A stretch of DNA of 64,000 bases from Chloracidobacterium thermophilum B (GCF_000226295.1 NC_016024.1:2463501-2527500), one strand, 5' to 3'. Shown: positions 36,569 to 46,397, counted from the first letter of the stretch. The notes: a model not told the origin generated them from the letters alone. Numbers and translations are program-made.

Positions 36569-38094
36569 GCACCGGCCGCTTTGACGGCCGGCGACGGCCG
36601 CCAGCGCAGCACGGGCTGCCGCGCCGCAGCGGTTTCATCGAGCCGGCGCAGTCGCGCCAGATGGGGCGCGGTTTTGACGACTTCCGGGTTTTCCCTGCAT
36701 TCCTGGGCAATGGCGCGCATGGATGCGATGAACAAATCGAGTTCGGCGCGGCTCTCGCTTTCGGTCGGCTCGACCATAATCGCGCCCGGCGCAACGAGGG
36801 GGAACGACATCGTCGGCGGATGAAAGCCGTAGTCAATGAGCCGCTTGGCGATGTCGCCGTTGCGTACGCCATACGCCTGCTGCCGTCGGTCATTGAAGAC
36901 GACCTCGTGGAGGACAGGGCCATCAAACGGCACTTCGTAGTCGTCCTGGAGATGATGCTTGATGTAGTTGGCATTGAGGACGGCCGTTTCCGTGGCTGCC
37001 CGCAGTCCTTCCGCTCCCATGGCGCGGATGTAGGCCAAGGCGCGCACCATCATGCCGAAGTTGCCATAGTACGCCTTGACGCGCCCAATCGAGTGGGGGC
37101 GGTCGTTGTCAAACACCACGGTCTGGTCATCCACCCGGCGCAGGGTCGGACAGGGCAGGTATGGCTCCAGCTCACGGTTGACGGCGACGGGGCCGCATCC
37201 GGGGCCGCCGCCGCCGTGTGGCGTGGAAAAGGTCTTGTGCAGGTTCAGGTGCATGACATCCACGCCCATGTCGCCGGGGCGCGCAATGCCAACCAGGGCG
37301 TTCATGTTCGCGCCGTCCATATAGACAAAGCCGCCACGGGCGTGGATGAGTTCGCAGGCTTTGGCAATGTCTTCTTCAAACAGCCCCAGGGTGTTCGGGT
37401 TGGTGATCATCAGCCCGGCGACTTCATCGGTCATCGCTTTGTCGAGCGCCGCCAAATCAAGCAGGCCGTTCTTCCTGGAGATAAGTGTGATGACCTTGTA
37501 GCCACACATCACGGCACTGGCCGGGTTGGTGCCGTGGGCGGCGTCGGGAATGAGGACGTACCGGCGGGCGTCGCCGCGCGCGGTCAGCGCTGCGCGAATC
37601 ATCATCATGCCGGTGAGTTCGCCGTGCGCGCCGGCCGTGGGTTGCAGGGAAACCGCAGCCAGACCCGTGATTTCACAGAGGGCTTCTTCGAGCTGCTTCA
37701 TCAGCAGAAGATTGCCGCGAACCGTCGCTTCCGGGGCGAGGGGATGCGACCGGGCAAAGCCGGGCAGTCGCGCCGCCCACTCGTTGATTTTCGGGTTGTA
37801 CTTCATCGTACACGAGCCGAGCGGAAACATGCCGGTATCCGTGCCGTAGTTCCAGGTCGAAAGCCGCGTGTAGTGCCGGACGACTTCAGGCTCGGTCAGT
37901 TCAGGCAGCTCGGAGAGGTCATCCTGCCGCAGCAGGTGGGACGGAACCAGTGCAGAGGGCGCTACTTCGGGAACGTCGCTCGGCGGCAGGTGGTAGGCGC
38001 GGCTGCCGGGACGGGAGTTTTCAAAGATGAGGTTTTCGTTCTGGCTGATGTGCGGACGGGCTTTCTGGATGCGGGGTGTTGTGGGAAGCGCCAT
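36565..38094 (-). CDS. gcvPB: Glycine dehydrogenase (decarboxylating) subunit 2
   Basis: 509 residues of the two-subunit P-protein type. MFPLGSCTMKYNPKINEWAA, LQPTAGAHGELTGMMMIRA, DAAHGTNPASAVMCGYKV and MNLHKTFSTPHGGGGPGCGPV-like DVMHLNLHKTFSTPHGGG are diagnostic; the Lys in LHKTFS binds PLP. It decarboxylates glycine and passes the methylamine to GcvH. Start ATG 38094 (MALPTTPRIQ). GcvPA, GcvH and GcvT are not in the window. TsaB is translationally coupled downstream. Confidence 0.93.
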   Translation of the reverse strand: MALPTTPRIQKARPHISQNENLIFENSRPGSRAYHLPPSDVPEVAPSALVPSHLLRQDDLSELPELTEPEVVRHYTRLSTWNYGTDTGMFPLGSCTMKYNPKINEWAARLPGFARSHPLAPEATVRGNLLLMKQLEEALCEITGLAAVSLQPTAGAHGELTGMMMIRAALTARGDARRYVLIPDAAHGTNPASAVMCGYKVITLISRKNGLLDLAALDKAMTDEVAGLMITNPNTLGLFEEDIAKACELIHARGGFVYMDGANMNALVGIARPGDMGVDVMHLNLHKTFSTPHGGGGPGCGPVAVNRELEPYLPCPTLRRVDDQTVVFDNDRPHSIGRVKAYYGNFGMMVRALAYIRAMGAEGLRAATETAVLNANYIKHHLQDDYEVPFDGPVLHEVVFNDRRQQAYGVRNGDIAKRLIDYGFHPPTMSFPLVAPGAIMVEPTESESRAELDLFIASMRAIAQECRENPEVVKTAPHLARLRRLDETAAARQPVLRWRPSPAVKAAGA

Positions 38095-38245
38095 TGGAAG
38101 CAGAATGTTCGGGCGAACCTTTGAACTTTGAAATCGTCTGCGCGGCGGGGGCGGCACAGAGTGAGTATCCTAACCGAAAGCTTCCGGGCTTTTCCACCAC
38201 GGACAGTCGCCGGGTTGGCGTCCGGTTGGGGCGAAGACCAGCGTT

Positions 38246-40029
38246 TCAGGGTGTGGGGACGCGGGGAAACAGGCGGAAAAACCCTTCGACATCCCACCGG
38301 TACTCGCCCGACCGCGCTGGCATTGGCGGCTCTTCCGGCCTTGGCACTGCCTGTTGGGCCAGACGGGCAAAGGTCTTGGCATCAAAACGGTACAGCAGGA
38401 GACCGGAGATCATGACCCCTTGGGCACCAGACAGTTCACGTCCCCAACTGGCATCCAGAGGGCGTAAAAACAGGAGCACAACGTTGTACTCTGACGTGGG
38501 GTAGCGGGAGACATCGGCGGCAATTGCCGCGAGGGACGGGGCGTAATAGACCCGTTTGCCCGCCAGTGCCAGCAGGTGAGGCGGATCGGTCGGGATTTCA
38601 AAATCCGGCGAAAACACAATATCAGAAGGTGTGACAGCCTGCCGGACGGCATTGCCCAGCGGTTCGATGATGGGGGACGGCTCTGGAAAGAGCGCCCGGA
38701 AACCCAGGTGAACCGGAAGGATGTATGCCAGTGCCGCCGTCAGCAGTACAGCCGCCACACCCATCCGCCGGCGCGCACAGGCTGACCACCGGGGCACAAG
38801 GGCGGCAGGAGCGTGACCGGCAGCAGGACAAACGGCACGACGGCGATGACCAGCGAGAATTTGAGGGCGCTGAAGTCGTGAATGGCCGAGTGGTTGCGCA
38901 GGGCATAGACCTGCAAAAAGCACGGCACGGTGATGAGCGCCATGGTCCAGCCAGCCAACGCCACCCCGGACACCACACCGGGCAGCGGCGCCTGGTTGCG
39001 GGCAGCCTGCCGCCACCACCAGCCGCCCAGCAGCAGACAGCCGGCCAGCGCCACAAAAGCCAGCGCGGGGCCGGCAGCGCCAAACTGCGCCGGGATGTAT
39101 TCCCCCCAGAAGATGGCGTTGAAACGCGCCGTAAAATCGGCGTTGACATCCGTTGCGCCAATGCGTCCGAGAAACCGCTCCTTCAGGCGCGGCAGCATCC
39201 CCAGAAAGGCAAGCTGGACGAAAAACAGTCCCAGCGCCAGCAGCCCGCCCATACCAAACCAGAGACTGCGCCACCACCAGGCTTTGACATTTGACCACGG
39301 CAGAGGGATGTCGCCGGTGGCCAGCCGTTTCACATAGGCAACGCCCACGAGGCACACGAACAGCCAGTCACAGGCGAGGCCCCATGCCATCGTCAACGCC
39401 TGCCATCAGTTGCTGCTGGTACGGGCAGAAGGGTAGGCGTCACGGATGGCTTCCAGCAGGATGAACAGGACGTAAGGCAGCAGTACGGCCTGGTCGGCGA
39501 AATAAACGTTCTGGTGCCAGTAGAGCGGGCCGGGCAGCAGCAACTCCAGTGTCGGCGGCACGGTGGCCAGCAGGGTGGACGTGCCCCGGTCAAGGCCCAA
39601 CCGGCGCAGCACAAGCAGGCTCAGGCCGCCGAGCGCCACGGCAATGAGGCCGTGGTTGATGAGATTCCAACTCATGAGGCTGCTGACCGTTGGCGCCCCC
39701 TCACTAACGAGGCTGTAGGCGTAGGCGGTCAGGACAAAACCCGGTGGGTACGACACATAAGGGTTGCGGCTCAGCAGGGTTGGGAACTCGACGGAGCGGG
39801 GTTCGTTGAGAAGGGCAAAGCGCAGTGTCCAGGGGCCTTCGGCATGCCAGGCGCGGGCAAACCGCAGCGTGTTCGCGGTAAGCCACTGGTGATGCTCAAA
39901 GCTCAGCTTTCCAAACCAGGGGCGACGCGCCTGTACCGTGCAGGCAAACAGGCCGACGGTGAAACCAAGCAGCACGAGGCAGGCGGCCAGCGATTTCGGG
40001 TGCAGGGTCAACCAGGACTTACGCGGCAT
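38246..40029 (-). pseudogene. Broken polytopic membrane protein (glycosyltransferase-like)
   Basis: Three pieces form one membrane protein of about 590 residues. Piece 1 (40029-39406) begins MPRKSWLTLHPKSL and has EFPTLLSRNPYVSYPPGF, reminiscent of GT-C mannosyltransferases. An in-frame TGA at 39406-39408 interrupts it, and the same frame continues with WQALTMAWGLACDWLF to about 38805. The reading then moves by one base, probably through loss of a G in a GC run near 38800-38806, to the last piece (ALVPRWSACARRRMGVAAVL to the stop at 38246). A TGG-to-TGA change plus one deletion explains everything. Either a true pseudogene or two sequence errors. Confidence 0.75.
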
Positions 40030-40129
40030 GGCAGCATGGTGACACTGTACCCTCAGCCCGACAAGGCGGTGGCCGGCAGCGAGGGAGGGTTGGCCCCACC
40101 GCCCACCACCGGCCGCAACCCGCTGACCG

Positions 40130-42316
40130 TCAGATGAACAACGGCGCCATCACCAGCGTGATCGTGGCCAGCAGCTTGATGAGCACGTGCAGGGAGGGTC
40201 CTGCCGTGTCCTTGAATGGATCGCCCACGGTATCGCCCACCACCGCCGCCTTGTGGGCATCGCTCCGTTTGCCGCCGTGCGCGCCGGTTTCGATGTACTT
40301 CTTGGCGTTATCCCACGCGCCGCCGCCGTTGTTCAGGAACAACGCCATCAGGATGCCCACAATCGTCCCGATGAGCAGCAACCCGCCGACGACTTCTGCG
40401 CCGGTGGCGCTGTTCGCGGTCATCCCCTGGGACAAATACACCTGGCGAAACACAATCCCGACGATGATCGGCGTCAGGACGACCAATGCGCCCGGCAGCA
40501 CCATCTGCTTGAGCGCGCCGCGCGTCACGATGTCCACGCAGTGACCGTAATCCGGCTTGCTCGTCCCTTTCATGATGCCCGGATTGCTCCTGAACTGCCG
40601 CCGCACTTCTGTAATGACATCCTGCGCCACGGCCCCGACCGCCTTGATGGCCAGCGAAGCAAACAGCATCACCAGCATGGCCCCCACCATGCCGCCGATG
40701 AAGACTTCCGGCTTGGCAAGGTCAATCCGCTCCAGCGTCGGGCCGTAGGCAAACGGCCAGTAGCTGCGGACTTCATCCATGTAAGCCGAAAACAGCAGGA
40801 AGGCCGCCAGGGCCGCCGAACCCACGGCGTACCCCTTCGTCAGCGCCTTCGTGGTGTTGCCGACGGCATCCAGGCGGTCTGTCTTTTCACGCACTTCATC
40901 CGGCTGTTCCGACATTTCAACAATCCCGCCGGCGTTGTCGGTGATGGGCCCAAAGGTATCCATGGCCAGGATGTAACCGGCCGTACCCAGCATACCCATC
41001 GTGGCAGCGGCCGTCCCGAACAGCCCGGCCTTGGCAAAGCCCGAATTCATGCCCAGGTAGTAGGAAGTCAGCACGGCAATCGCAATCACCACGACCGGAA
41101 TCGCCGTGGACTCCAACCCGACGGCAATCCCCATGATGACGTTCGTCGCCGGCCCCGTCTGCGAGGCATCAGCAATGGACTTCACCGGACGGTAGCGATA
41201 CTCCGTGTAGTACTGCGTGATGAACACAAAGGCCAGCGAGGTCAGAATGCCCACGACGCCACAGGCAAAGAAGCTCAGGTAGGCATTGGGGGCGGCAGTG
41301 CTGGCCAGCAACCACTTCGACGCCACGAAAAACCCGGCCGTCGCCAGCAGGCAGGTGACGTAAAAGCCCCGGTTGAGCGCCTTCATCGGGTCGGATTTCT
41401 CATCCGTACGCACAACCATCACCCCGACGATGGAAGCCAGCAGTCCAAACGCCCCCACCACCAGCGGGTAGAGCAACACGCCAAGCTGCTGCGACTTTTC
41501 AAAAGCCGTGATGTTGGTCATCAGCAGGGACGACGCCAGAATGAGCGCGCCGATGTTTTCTGCGGCCATGGATTCAAACAAATCTGCGCCACGACCGGCA
41601 CAGTCGCCCACGTTGTCGCCCACCAGATCGGCGATGACCGCCGGATTGCGCGGGTCATCTTCGGGAATCCCGGCTTCGACCTTGCCCACCAGGTCCGCGC
41701 CCACATCCGCGGCCTTGGTGTAGATACCTCCGCCCAACTGCGCAAAAAGCGCCACAAAGGACGCCCCAAAGCCATAACCGGCAATCAGCAGCGGGATTTT
41801 GCTCATTTCCGTAATCTTGAGCAGGCTGACAATGGCAAAAAGGCCGGCAACGCCCAGCAGCGACAGCGCCACAACGAGCAGACCGGCAACCGCGCCCCCG
41901 CGCAGGGCCGCCTGCAAAGCGCCGTTGAGCGAGGTCAGGGCCGCCGAGGCCGTACGGATGTTCGTCCGAATCGAAATCCACATGCCGATGTAGCCCGACG
42001 CTACCGAACATGCAGCCCCCAACAGGAAGGAAATCACCGTCACAAACGCCAGCGTGCGCGGGTCCTTCACCGGGTCATTCATGCCTGGTGTTCGGACAAA
42101 GGCGTACAGGATGAAAATCAGCGCCGCCAGCGCCACGGCCAGATAGGCAATCGTTGTGTTTTGACGCCGCAAAAAGGCTTCCGCCCCTTCCTTGATGGCG
42201 TCGGAAATCTTCCGCATCCCTTCCGTGCCGGTATCGAGCGCCAGCACGTTCCTGGCCAGAAACGCGGCAAACCCCAGCGCGACGATGATGAGTCCAAAAA
42301 TGACGGCATACTCCAT
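40130..42316 (-). CDS. hppA: Membrane proton-translocating pyrophosphatase
   Basis: 728 residues, about 16 membrane helices. Pyrophosphate-binding motifs VEAGIPEDDPRNPAVIAD, LVGDNVGDCAGRGADLFES and DTVGDPFKDTAGPSLHVLIK are present. GNTTKA has Lys where potassium-dependent enzymes have Ala, which predicts a potassium-independent proton pump. It couples PPi hydrolysis to proton export across the inner membrane. The start is ATG 42316 (MEYAVIFGLIIVALGF). The stop lies 101 bp beyond the start of the broken membrane gene, on the same strand. Confidence 0.95.
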   Translation of the reverse strand: MEYAVIFGLIIVALGFAAFLARNVLALDTGTEGMRKISDAIKEGAEAFLRRQNTTIAYLAVALAALIFILYAFVRTPGMNDPVKDPRTLAFVTVISFLLGAACSVASGYIGMWISIRTNIRTASAALTSLNGALQAALRGGAVAGLLVVALSLLGVAGLFAIVSLLKITEMSKIPLLIAGYGFGASFVALFAQLGGGIYTKAADVGADLVGKVEAGIPEDDPRNPAVIADLVGDNVGDCAGRGADLFESMAAENIGALILASSLLMTNITAFEKSQQLGVLLYPLVVGAFGLLASIVGVMVVRTDEKSDPMKALNRGFYVTCLLATAGFFVASKWLLASTAAPNAYLSFFACGVVGILTSLAFVFITQYYTEYRYRPVKSIADASQTGPATNVIMGIAVGLESTAIPVVVIAIAVLTSYYLGMNSGFAKAGLFGTAAATMGMLGTAGYILAMDTFGPITDNAGGIVEMSEQPDEVREKTDRLDAVGNTTKALTKGYAVGSAALAAFLLFSAYMDEVRSYWPFAYGPTLERIDLAKPEVFIGGMVGAMLVMLFASLAIKAVGAVAQDVITEVRRQFRSNPGIMKGTSKPDYGHCVDIVTRGALKQMVLPGALVVLTPIIVGIVFRQVYLSQGMTANSATGAEVVGGLLLIGTIVGILMALFLNNGGGAWDNAKKYIETGAHGGKRSDAHKAAVVGDTVGDPFKDTAGPSLHVLIKLLATITLVMAPLFI

Positions 42317-42482
42317 AGATTGACCAACCCCCAGAGCACGGCGCACCGCCCACCGGGCGCCGCACCAGTTTCGTTCACGAGTCGAGAAGCAACGAACAAA
42401 ACGTCAACTTTATAACGTTTACAGACGCACTTCAACCGGATGCGGGACAAAGGAAACGCCGGTAAACGGGTTGGGAAGGCGC

Positions 42483-43343
42483 TCATTTCGCGGCCGGGTG
42501 ATTGGCCAGCCGGGGGCTGAACCACATCGCCGCCACGAGGGTGAGCAGGTAGGGCAGGGCAAGAAAGAATTGATAGGGAATGGTGTCCAGTCCCAGCGCC
42601 TGCAGGCGGAACTGGAAGGCGCTGGCGGCGCCGAAGCCGAGCGCGGACAGACTGACGCCGACGGGATGGCGTCGCCCGACAATCACGATGGCCAGAGCAA
42701 TGAACCCCCGGCCGGCGGTCATGCCTTCGACGAACGTGTTGGAAAGGCCCAGCGCCAGGTAGCCTCCGGCCAGCCCGCAGGTGAGTCCACTGAACAGCAG
42801 CGCGCTCCAGCGCAGCCGCGCCACGCTCAACCCCACGCTGGCCGCAGCGGCGGGATGTTCCCCGGCGGCGCGCAGGCCGAGTCCGTGGGCGGTGCGGAAC
42901 AGCCAGTACCAGGCAGTGACGATCAGGACAAGCGCCAGCACAGGCACACTCCACAGCGGCAGGGTTGGCACTACGAAGGCAGCGTTGGAGTCGCCGACGA
43001 GTTCCCGCCGTGCCACGGCCGTTGCGCCGAGGGCAAAGATGTTGAGGGCGGTGCCGACAAGCAGGGCATCACAGCCCAGGTTGACGGACAGCAGGGCAAA
43101 GGCGGCCGTCAGCGCCAGTCCTCCGATGACAGCCGCTCCCAGTCCGAGCCACGGAGCAAGCCAGGTGTTGGCCGCAGTGGCGCACACGGCAACGCCGGTA
43201 AACGCTGCCACGAGCATGACGCCTTCGATGCCGATGTTGACGACCCCCGCCCGTTCGGAGATAGCTTCGCCAAGCGCCGCCAGCAGCAGCGGCGTCGCCA
43301 GGGTCAGCGTTGTCAGCATCAGGCCGGTGAGGATGTCAGTCAT
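42483..43343 (-). CDS. ABC permease of the nucleoside/simple-sugar uptake type
   Basis: 286 residues with about nine membrane helices. LGEAISERAGVVNIGIEGVML (~24-44) and GLGLRAAGEHPAAAASVGLSVARLR are characteristic of BmpD/NupQ-type permeases that import nucleosides with a substrate-binding lipoprotein. The other permease, ATPase and binding protein are not visible downstream, where hppA follows, so they may lie elsewhere or be lost. Confidence 0.85.
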   Translation of the reverse strand: MTDILTGLMLTTLTLATPLLLAALGEAISERAGVVNIGIEGVMLVAAFTGVAVCATAANTWLAPWLGLGAAVIGGLALTAAFALLSVNLGCDALLVGTALNIFALGATAVARRELVGDSNAAFVVPTLPLWSVPVLALVLIVTAWYWLFRTAHGLGLRAAGEHPAAAASVGLSVARLRWSALLFSGLTCGLAGGYLALGLSNTFVEGMTAGRGFIALAIVIVGRRHPVGVSLSALGFGAASAFQFRLQALGLDTIPYQFFLALPYLLTLVAAMWFSPRLANHPAAK

Positions 43344-43409
43344 GGCTTCTCAAAACATCGCCTCCCAACCCGGCGCACGACTTACCGGCTCTCGCCAATC
43401 CGCAGCCGG

Positions 43410-44078
43410 TCATGGTTTACCCAGTGATTCCAACCGTTTCAGCCAGGCATCGAAATGCGGGCAGGCAGCCCGAAGGGCCGCAATGCCAATCCGGTGCAAC
43501 AGCGTCGGGCCGTCTGAGGTTTCCTTGTAGTCGGCTATCAGAGCAGACAAGCGCGCCTTGGGATGCGTGGTTTGACCGTCGTTGATCAGTTCCGGCCCGC
43601 CAGCCCGCGACCGGATGGCATGCAGCCTGTTCGCCAGCTTGGCCTGCCCGAAATAGTCGGCAACGGTTTCAGAGTCGCTGAAGAGCCAGGCTTCGAATTC
43701 GTGCAGCGCCAGAAACGGAATAAACCTTTGATGGTTGATCGCTTGTGCAAAGCTGGCTTCCAACCGGGCAACTTTTTGCTGCGCCGAACCAGCCCCCTGT
43801 GCTGCCTGCTGTCCCGGAAAGCCCTTCGGCAGCCCGTAGTAATCAAGCATGGTCGTCACCCAGGCATCAGAATCTCCGAGCAGGCGCCGAAGGTCTCCCA
43901 GAATCTGTTGCCAACCCACCGCGCCGCCGCGAAATCCGCTTCCGGCAGGTAAACGTTTTGTCCACAAAACGACGGGATGGGCAACATGTACGCCGTATGA
44001 CGCCAAGTGTGGCGTCAGCACCCGTTTGACAAAAATTTCTTCGCTTTGCCCTTCAACCAGCATCAGCAGCCGGGTCAT
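43410..44078 (-). CDS. DUF4276 (TOPRIM-like) protein, partner of the AAA ATPase
   Basis: 222 residues from ATG 44078. LLMLVEGQSEEIFVKRVL holds the conserved Glu of TOPRIM-like folds, TTMLDYYGLP gives an acidic motif, and FLALHEFEAWLFSD a second conserved Glu pair, all typical of DUF4276. The gene overlaps the ATPase by ATGA, so the two are made together. Comparable ATPase plus TOPRIM-like pairs (PARIS, OLD/Gabija, AbiL) defend against phage; a nuclease role here is inference. Confidence 0.8.
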   Translation of the reverse strand: MTRLLMLVEGQSEEIFVKRVLTPHLASYGVHVAHPVVLWTKRLPAGSGFRGGAVGWQQILGDLRRLLGDSDAWVTTMLDYYGLPKGFPGQQAAQGAGSAQQKVARLEASFAQAINHQRFIPFLALHEFEAWLFSDSETVADYFGQAKLANRLHAIRSRAGGPELINDGQTTHPKARLSALIADYKETSDGPTLLHRIGIAALRAACPHFDAWLKRLESLGKP

Positions 44079-45145
44079 GGACGCCCCCCCAGGACGTTCT
44101 TCTCCCACAACTCACCCAGGCTGTACGCTTCCAGCCAATCCCTGAGCCTGTCTTTGTTGAGTCGGTTGAAAGTCGTTTTCAGCCCGTCATGCTCGGCGAC
44201 GATGACCTGCTCCGGCGCAAAGTGGTTGAGCAGGGTCACAGACTGCGTCGCCAGCAGCACTTGTGACCGCCTGGAAGCCACTTCCAGCATTTCGGCCAGC
44301 ATCCGAATGGCAAAGGGATGCAGACCGAGTTCCGGCTCGTCGAGCAAAATCAGCGCTGGCGGCGAAGGCTGAAGCAGTAACGTCGCCAGACAGATGAAAC
44401 GGAGCGTACCGTCCGAGAGGGCATAGGCGTCGAAGTACGCCGCCGAGCCTTTTTGACGCCACTCCAGCTTGATCTTCTTCTCGTTGAGCCGCGAGGGTGC
44501 CAGTGTGAAGCCTTCAAAAAACGGCGCGACGAGACGGATATACTCTTCGATCTGCTGGAAGTGACGCGGATGCTTTTCCTGCAACCAGTACAGGTACGCC
44601 GGCAGGTTGGCCGCATCAGGGCGCAAAAACCGGTTGTCTTCCAGATCGGCCATCCGTTTTGCCGGTGAGCTGTCCGAGGTATCGTGAAAGTGATAGACGA
44701 CGAGATTCCGTACCTTGGGGAAAACAAACCTGGGAATCTGGTTCCTGTAGGCGACAGCCGCTTCTTCAAGCTGGCTTTCCTTGTGACCAACGGCGATTGG
44801 CTCGCCATACGTCCAGTAGCCACTGTATTCGACGCGCTCGTACTCAAAGATGAGCGTGTCCTGAACCGCCTTGAGTTTGAAGCCGTAGGCGTTTTTATCG
44901 AAGGTAAAGTCCAGTGACAGCGCCGGCGTTGTCTTTCGGCCGTGGTGCAGAAAACGATCCGGCTCACCGGCGACATACAGTTGCAGGTTGCGTGAGAGCA
45001 CCCGCTCCAGCAACCGGAAGACGCCAATCAGGTTGGATTTTCCTGAACCATTCGCGCCAATGAGGATGTCGAGGTCGGTGAAGGTCAGCTCGGCGTCGGC
45101 AATGGACTTGAAACCGGTAATCCTGAGTTGGCGCAAGGTACGCAT
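44075..45145 (-). CDS. AAA_21/RecF-like ATPase
   Basis: 356 residues of the ABC-type ATPase superfamily. LRQLRITGFKSIADAELTF leads to Walker A GANGSGKSN (~30-38). The signature-like LSDGTLRFICLATLLLQ is near 260, Walker B LILLDEPELGLHPFAIRML near 280, and the switch LLATQSVTLLNHF near 310. It lacks a SMC-like coiled coil, and there is no TOPRIM domain in the same chain; that function seems to be supplied by the overlapping DUF4276 gene. The start is only 32 nt past the T-tract of the terminator upstream. Confidence 0.85.
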   Translation of the reverse strand: MRTLRQLRITGFKSIADAELTFTDLDILIGANGSGKSNLIGVFRLLERVLSRNLQLYVAGEPDRFLHHGRKTTPALSLDFTFDKNAYGFKLKAVQDTLIFEYERVEYSGYWTYGEPIAVGHKESQLEEAAVAYRNQIPRFVFPKVRNLVVYHFHDTSDSSPAKRMADLEDNRFLRPDAANLPAYLYWLQEKHPRHFQQIEEYIRLVAPFFEGFTLAPSRLNEKKIKLEWRQKGSAAYFDAYALSDGTLRFICLATLLLQPSPPALILLDEPELGLHPFAIRMLAEMLEVASRRSQVLLATQSVTLLNHFAPEQVIVAEHDGLKTTFNRLNKDRLRDWLEAYSLGELWEKNVLGGRP

Positions 45146-45171
45146 CGCAAGCCCCCAGCCATTCCATCATG

Positions 45172-45212
45172 GAAAGAAAAAAAGTGGCATCGAAAGGTTT
45201 TCCGATGCCACA
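45172..45212 (-). terminator. Rho-independent terminator of the ferredoxin gene
   Basis: On the minus strand GTGGCATCG, 10-nt loop, CGATGCCAC (45185-45212) forms a perfect 9-bp stem, followed by TTTTTTTCTTT. It separates the ferredoxin gene from the AAA/DUF4276 pair. Confidence 0.85.
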
Positions 45213-45335
45213 AAGCCAGACTGGTAAAGCTCACCCACGAGCTATTCTAGTGCGGCACGTTACCGACATGTTGCCGACAGGTAAAAGTTTCCCAATCGCC
45301 CCGAACACGCCCCCTGAACGCGCTCCCTGAACATG

Positions 45336-46169
45336 CTACGGCTGCCGGTCACCGGGCTTGGGCGGCTCCGCACCTGAACGGGTTTCACTACCCGAACGGG
45401 TCTCGCTGCGGGAACGAGTTTCACCAGCCGGACGGGTCTCACTGCCGGGACGCGGCCGCGGCTTGACTTCCATTGCCACCGGCCTGGCTTCGGAGGTTTT
45501 GGTTTCCGGCCTGGACTCGCCCTCTGCCGCCTTGGGCGTCGGCCTGGGCGACGTGGCCGCCGGCGCGGGAGCAGCCGCTGGCGCAGTCGCTGAGGCCGGC
45601 GATGCCGCGAAACCGCTCATGCTCCGCGCCATGCCGGTCGCCACGGCTTCAAAGGCCAGAATGCCGCTCGTCAGACTGGCATTGACAAACTGCGCCGTCA
45701 GCGTTGGTAACTCAGCCACACCCTTTTCCTGTACGGTCTCCAGCCCGTTGAGCACGGCGGCGTAGCCGTGGCGGGCATGGTTGAGGAAGTCTTCCGAGGC
45801 GGCAGCCACCATGCGAAACCACAATTGCAGCCCCTCGCTGAACGTCAGCTTCTCAAACTGGGCAGCAATGTCGAGACGCTTGGCCGCCGGCAATGTCACC
45901 GTGAGGTCTTTCTGAACCTGGGCGCAACAGGCCAACCGCCGTCCGGCCGCCAGGTCACTGGGGTCGAACCAGCGCCGTTCCTTGGCATCCGGTTCGGACA
46001 GGGCAGCCGCCATGGCTGCATCCACACGGATTTCACAGGTCTGACAGATGCCGTGACCGCCGCAGAAATGAAGCAACGGCTGGCCGGACTGCTGGGCTGC
46101 ACTCAGTAAAGTCGTGCCGGGCGCCACTTCAACTTTCTGCCCGGACGGCTGAAACGTCACGGTTGGCAT
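45336..46169 (-). CDS. Two-iron-two-sulfur ferredoxin-domain protein with helical and charged C-terminal parts
   Basis: 277 residues. The first ~95 are a 2Fe-2S domain with CGGHGICQTC (Cys-x5-Cys-x2-Cys, ~36-44) and a fourth Cys in RLACCAQV, the adrenodoxin-like spacing. Residues ~110-190 are amphipathic helices (FLNHARHGYAAVLNGLETVQ, FVNASLTSGILAFEAVATGM). The last ~85 are low complexity, Ala/Pro-rich then repeats of SETR/GETR. No partner gene is adjacent. The plan resembles chlorosome envelope proteins CsmI/J/X, which also join a ferredoxin to a second domain, but that is a hypothesis. Confidence 0.75.
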   Translation of the reverse strand: MPTVTFQPSGQKVEVAPGTTLLSAAQQSGQPLLHFCGGHGICQTCEIRVDAAMAAALSEPDAKERRWFDPSDLAAGRRLACCAQVQKDLTVTLPAAKRLDIAAQFEKLTFSEGLQLWFRMVAAASEDFLNHARHGYAAVLNGLETVQEKGVAELPTLTAQFVNASLTSGILAFEAVATGMARSMSGFAASPASATAPAAAPAPAATSPRPTPKAAEGESRPETKTSEARPVAMEVKPRPRPGSETRPAGETRSRSETRSGSETRSGAEPPKPGDRQP

Positions 46170-46397
46170 AAGGTCTTTCTCGCCAGAATTTCAGAAATGT
46201 GCCGGGGACATACCGGGAAAGGCAGAGCTTTTTCTGGCCCGCAAGCCTAACCCAGACGGCAGGCTGTTTGGAAGCCGTGAAATCAGTGAAACTTCCTGCT
46301 AGAACATCGCGCGCTGCGCCAACCGTGATGTCCGGTTGCGCCTGACATCACCACCCCCGGCGCCGCCCCTTGGAAACCGCATTTGCCACACGACGCC

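Noticed and set aside
36661-38124. A 487-residue plus-strand frame
   Set aside because: It is antisense to gcvPB and lacks a ribosome site.
39406-39408. TGA read as selenocysteine
   Set aside because: No hairpin typical of a bacterial SECIS follows, and a second frameshift in the same gene favours decay.
40187-42415. A 742-residue reading frame on the plus strand
   Set aside because: It is antisense to hppA, is rich in His, Arg and Gln, and has no domain signature.
42395-42440. Promoter for hppA around TTGACG and TATAAA
   Set aside because: The two elements are in the wrong order or spacing (15 nt or reversed), so no convincing pair was found.
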